From NCBI RefSeq assembly GCF_003002825.1, contig NZ_PVTE01000043.1:1-33187 (forward strand): 33,187 nucleotides of DNA. Reading direction: 5' to 3'. This stretch comes from Spirosoma oryzae (GTDB taxonomy: Bacteria > Bacteroidota > Bacteroidia > Cytophagales > Spirosomataceae). The position numbers and the translations under genes are program-made. Of this stretch, positions 30,687 through 33,187 are shown one piece after another. The first letter of the stretch is position 1, and each line of letters begins with the position of its first letter. The notes beneath the pieces are model-generated. The model searched no databases. It was given only the letters and a program-made list of their open reading frames with translations, and was not told the DNA's origin.

Positions 30687-32882
30687 TTATGGTACTTGCG
30701 TCAGTTGCAGCACAACGCTGGTTCGGCGGGCGCTGACGTCGGGGTTCAGGCCGACGTTCATCAGGAAGGCTCCGCTGTACGTTTTGCTATCTTCCAGCGT
30801 CGACTTTGTGCCGGGATACAGATTAATCTCCGTGACCTGGTACTGTTTGGCGGGGTCCAGTCCAGCGAGTGGGATGGGTCGTTTCGTGTTGGTATCGACC
30901 ACGCGGCTGTCGTGGAAGTACGTAAACATCACCGCCTTTGCCTTGTCTTCGCTGACATACGCCACGGACATGGCCGAGTTTTCGTGCGGGCTCAGCAGCC
31001 GGTACTGATCGCCGTGCCAGACGATGTCTTTGAAGCCATTGTAGTTTTTGATAGCCTGCTGACAGAACGCCAGATCGTTGGGGCTGAGGTGACTCACGAC
31101 AACGTCGAAACCGAGTTTACCCATACTGGCCACGTCGACGCGGAATTTGATCGGTTGCTTCCCCCAGTCAGTGACGTGGCAGTCGGTGGTGATGGCGGGG
31201 AAGAAATACGAATAGTTCCACTGCTGAAAGATGCGTTCGACCGGCTCGGTATCGTCGCTGGGCCAGAACTCGGTGAAGTATTTCAGTAGCTCGTAATCGC
31301 CACGACCGCCCCCACCCGAGCAGAGCATCATCGGCACTTTTGGGTATTTGGCCCGGATACGTTCCAGCACCTTGTACAGCCCGCGTACGTACTCGACGTA
31401 CAGATGCGACTGGGGCAATTTCTGCTTGTTGAGCCAGGCCGAATACGCGTTGTAAATGACGGCGTTGCAATCCCACTTGATGAATGCTAACTCCGGATTT
31501 TTAGTAAACAGGCCATCAACCACGCCGAAGACAAAATCCTGCACCTGCGGATTGGACAGGTCCAGTACGAGTTGATTGCGGTAGTACTTCTCGGGTCGGT
31601 CGGGCTGGCGAATCACCCAGTCGAGGTGTTTTTCGTATAGTTCACTTTTGGGACTGACCATCTCCGGCTCGATCCAGATTCCGAATTTGACGCCCGCTTT
31701 GGTGGCTTCTTTCACCAGGTAGCCGATACCGTTGGGCAGTTTCTTTTTATTTTCCTGCCAGTCGCCCAGAGCGGCATTGTCGCTGTTGCGCGGGTACTTA
31801 TTACCAAACCAGCCATCATCCAGCAAAAACATATCGACGCCCAGCTTTTTGGTATCGGCAATCAGCGACGAGAGCTTGGGTTCATCGAAGTCGAAATAAG
31901 TGGCCTCCCAGTTGTTGAGCAGCGTCAGCCGGCTGCCATTGCCGTCGAGTACACGGTAGTCACGGGCCCATCGCTGCAACTGACGACTTGCCAGACCAGT
32001 ACCCTGATCCGACAGACTGTAAATCAGCGAGGGCGTCGTAAACGATTTACCAGTTGGCAGCGTATAGGCCGACGCGTACGGGTTGATGCCCGCGATAAGC
32101 CGCAGCGTCTGGTACGAATCGATTTCAAAATCGAGTTTATAGTTGCCGCTCCAGGCCAGTTGCCCCAGCATGACCATACCACTGTTTTCCTGCGCCGGCT
32201 TGTCGAACGCGACCATGAAGTTGGGGGTACCGAGCAACATGGCGCGCGTTCCCAGCTTGGTGTCGATGGTGCGCAGACCCTGTTGCAGCTTTTCTTCCAT
32301 CGGCTGCATCTCTTTCAAGTACGTTCCCTGAAAGCTGGTCAGGTAGAATGACTTGTTCGGAAAAAACAGGTTAGCCGACGCGTATTTCTGCAACACGACC
32401 GGCCCCTTCTCGGCATTACTAATCTCCGACCACTGCTCGACAACGTTCAGTTTTGGCCAGGTTTTGTAGAACAGCGTCACCGTCAGCTTATACACCGGAT
32501 CGGCCAGTTTGACCGTCGTCAGGGTTGAATTAGCGTCGGGGCGGGTCGTCTGGTGCGACACGTATTTGAGGTCCAGTGATGGGTTACCGTCGGGATGCGT
32601 CACCTGAATCGCCGGTTCAACCAGGTTCCAGGTACCGGCGGGGGTGTAGGCGTTGTTGTAACTGCCACTGTTATCGCTGGGAAACTGATAGCCGTCGGCA
32701 ATACCTCCGTAATCGGCGGATTGCGGCAGCTTTTTCCCGCAATACACCATGTTCAGGTAATTACTCTTATCGGTTTGCAGCACGACCGCGAAGTCAGCGG
32801 TTTCGATGGGTATGGTGGTTTGGGCGTGACTGTACCCGCCGATCAGCAGCAGAACGGTCAGCAGACGGTAGACGATAGGCAT
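30687..32882 (-). CDS. GH36 alpha-galactosidase (secreted)
   Basis: 731 residues with a signal peptide (MPIVYRLLTVLLLIGGYSHAQ). The GH36 modules are an N-terminal beta-sandwich, then the barrel: LLNNWEATYFDFDE, DMFLLDDGWFG, GIWIEPEMVS, FIKWDCNAVI with the nucleophile Asp471, and CSGGGGRGDYELL with WPSDDTEP, where Asp543 is the probable acid/base. The nucleophile motif reads KWDCN, where KWDMN is usual; the Cys could affect substrate or redox behaviour. It hydrolyses terminal alpha-galactosides such as raffinose or galactomannan side chains. It is the first gene of the GH36-GH97 run and is followed by the repeat-filled spacer at 30557-30667. Confidence 0.94.
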   Translation of the reverse strand: MPIVYRLLTVLLLIGGYSHAQTTIPIETADFAVVLQTDKSNYLNMVYCGKKLPQSADYGGIADGYQFPSDNSGSYNNAYTPAGTWNLVEPAIQVTHPDGNPSLDLKYVSHQTTRPDANSTLTTVKLADPVYKLTVTLFYKTWPKLNVVEQWSEISNAEKGPVVLQKYASANLFFPNKSFYLTSFQGTYLKEMQPMEEKLQQGLRTIDTKLGTRAMLLGTPNFMVAFDKPAQENSGMVMLGQLAWSGNYKLDFEIDSYQTLRLIAGINPYASAYTLPTGKSFTTPSLIYSLSDQGTGLASRQLQRWARDYRVLDGNGSRLTLLNNWEATYFDFDEPKLSSLIADTKKLGVDMFLLDDGWFGNKYPRNSDNAALGDWQENKKKLPNGIGYLVKEATKAGVKFGIWIEPEMVSPKSELYEKHLDWVIRQPDRPEKYYRNQLVLDLSNPQVQDFVFGVVDGLFTKNPELAFIKWDCNAVIYNAYSAWLNKQKLPQSHLYVEYVRGLYKVLERIRAKYPKVPMMLCSGGGGRGDYELLKYFTEFWPSDDTEPVERIFQQWNYSYFFPAITTDCHVTDWGKQPIKFRVDVASMGKLGFDVVVSHLSPNDLAFCQQAIKNYNGFKDIVWHGDQYRLLSPHENSAMSVAYVSEDKAKAVMFTYFHDSRVVDTNTKRPIPLAGLDPAKQYQVTEINLYPGTKSTLEDSKTYSGAFLMNVGLNPDVSARRTSVVLQLTQVP

Positions 32883-33187
32883 GAAGGGCGTCAGGGTTTC
32901 GTAGAATTACTGGCAATCTACGATTTACGCTAATATGTACACACGCACTATAGCTGGAACAGTGCCGGCGATATTACCCCTCAGCTCCGAAACGTCGGCC
33001 CGGCCTGACGGGGGTGAAATCCGCGCAGGAACTTCTCCCCCGTCAGGCCGGGCTGTTAAGTTCTAGTAAAATCTACCCCCCGCCCCCTAAAGGGCTAATC
33101 TTGTAGGGGTTTTAATTCGGATTGAGTCCATAACCTAGTTTGATGAAATAAAAACGCTCCACTGCCTGACTCAACACCCTGAGACCA
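32883..33187. repeat. Gene-free right end with a rearranged copy of the left-end element
   Basis: No gene is visible. Module S is at 32975-33003, hairpin R at 33004-33047, module Q at 33046-33081 and module P at 33083-33109, all related to the left-end block (P 79-105, Q 160-195, R 95-138, S 139-166). P is identical at 25 of 27 bases, in inverse orientation. The last 78 bases (33110-33187) show no recognised feature. The upstream part 32883-32974 is GH36 leader with no clear promoter. Confidence 0.75.
33004..33047. repeat. Hairpin module R, right copy (11-bp stem, 22-nt loop)
   Basis: CCTGACGGGGG (33004-33014) pairs perfectly with CCCCCGTCAGG (33037-33047). Compared with the left copy at 95-138, stem positions 4 and 6 changed (A to G and A to C) together with their partners (T to C and T to G). 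The loops are 17 of 22 identical. Confidence 0.85.

Overview
The window looks like chromosome from a member of the Bacteroidota, most probably the Cytophagales (Spirosoma-like). The basis is a PorT-type protein next to ubiE (menaquinone pathway), SusB-type GH97 and GH36 glycosidases, several predicted outer-membrane and lipoproteins, Bacteroidota-type promoters (TTG / TAnnTTTG), almost no Shine-Dalgarno sequences, and GC-rich coding. The species assignment is inference. No plasmid, phage, IS or CRISPR locus is visible.

Layout. 1-341 is a gene-free block of modular inverted repeats. 342-2884 (minus) holds an unknown multi-pass membrane protein, an ABA4-like protein and a secreted M19 dipeptidase. 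3076-4523 (plus) is ubiE-porT, followed by tRNA-Val(UAC) with a clear promoter and terminator. 4877-6295 (minus) is an AT-richer accessory patch with two unrecognised genes. 6485-8952 holds a pirin, a small unknown protein and a secreted polysaccharide deacetylase. 9002-13359 is a trans-4-hydroxy-L-proline catabolic locus: epimerase, FAD oxidoreductase and deaminase on the minus strand, with a divergent AraC-type regulator. 13490-14043 is a DUF2945/DUF3140 pair. 14113-17532 (minus) is DoxX, fasciclin, CLC exchanger and esterase. 17643-17933 encodes a small secreted basic protein. 18017-22391 (minus) is an outer-membrane barrel, a YgiB/UPF0323-like lipoprotein, GlpD and a GspS-like ATP-grasp enzyme. 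22467-25400 is a trehalase divergent from an MFS transporter, with an operator-like inverted repeat between them. 25569-27590 is uvrB. 27702-28190 is a small PD-(D/E)XK-like protein resembling a CdiA-CT tRNase domain. 28453-32882 (minus) is a GH36 to GH97 pair. 32883-33187 is a rearranged copy of the left-end repeat element.

How the genes work together. Hydroxyproline, which occurs in plant cell-wall glycoproteins and collagen, can be epimerised, oxidised and deaminated to 2-oxoglutarate semialdehyde by the 9.0-12.3 kb operon. The final dehydrogenase is not in the window. Trehalase plus MFS, and GH36 plus GH97, are two oligosaccharide-use modules. The lipoprotein/GspS-like pair, split by glpD, is a candidate for an under-described ligase system at the envelope.

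The least explained signal is non-coding. At least five families of hairpin-forming intergenic repeats occur. They include an octamer-built family that occupies both spacers of the hydroxyproline operon and the ubiE leader, a heptamer-built family, and a modular element at both window ends whose stem shows paired compensatory changes and whose loop is inverted relative to one flank.
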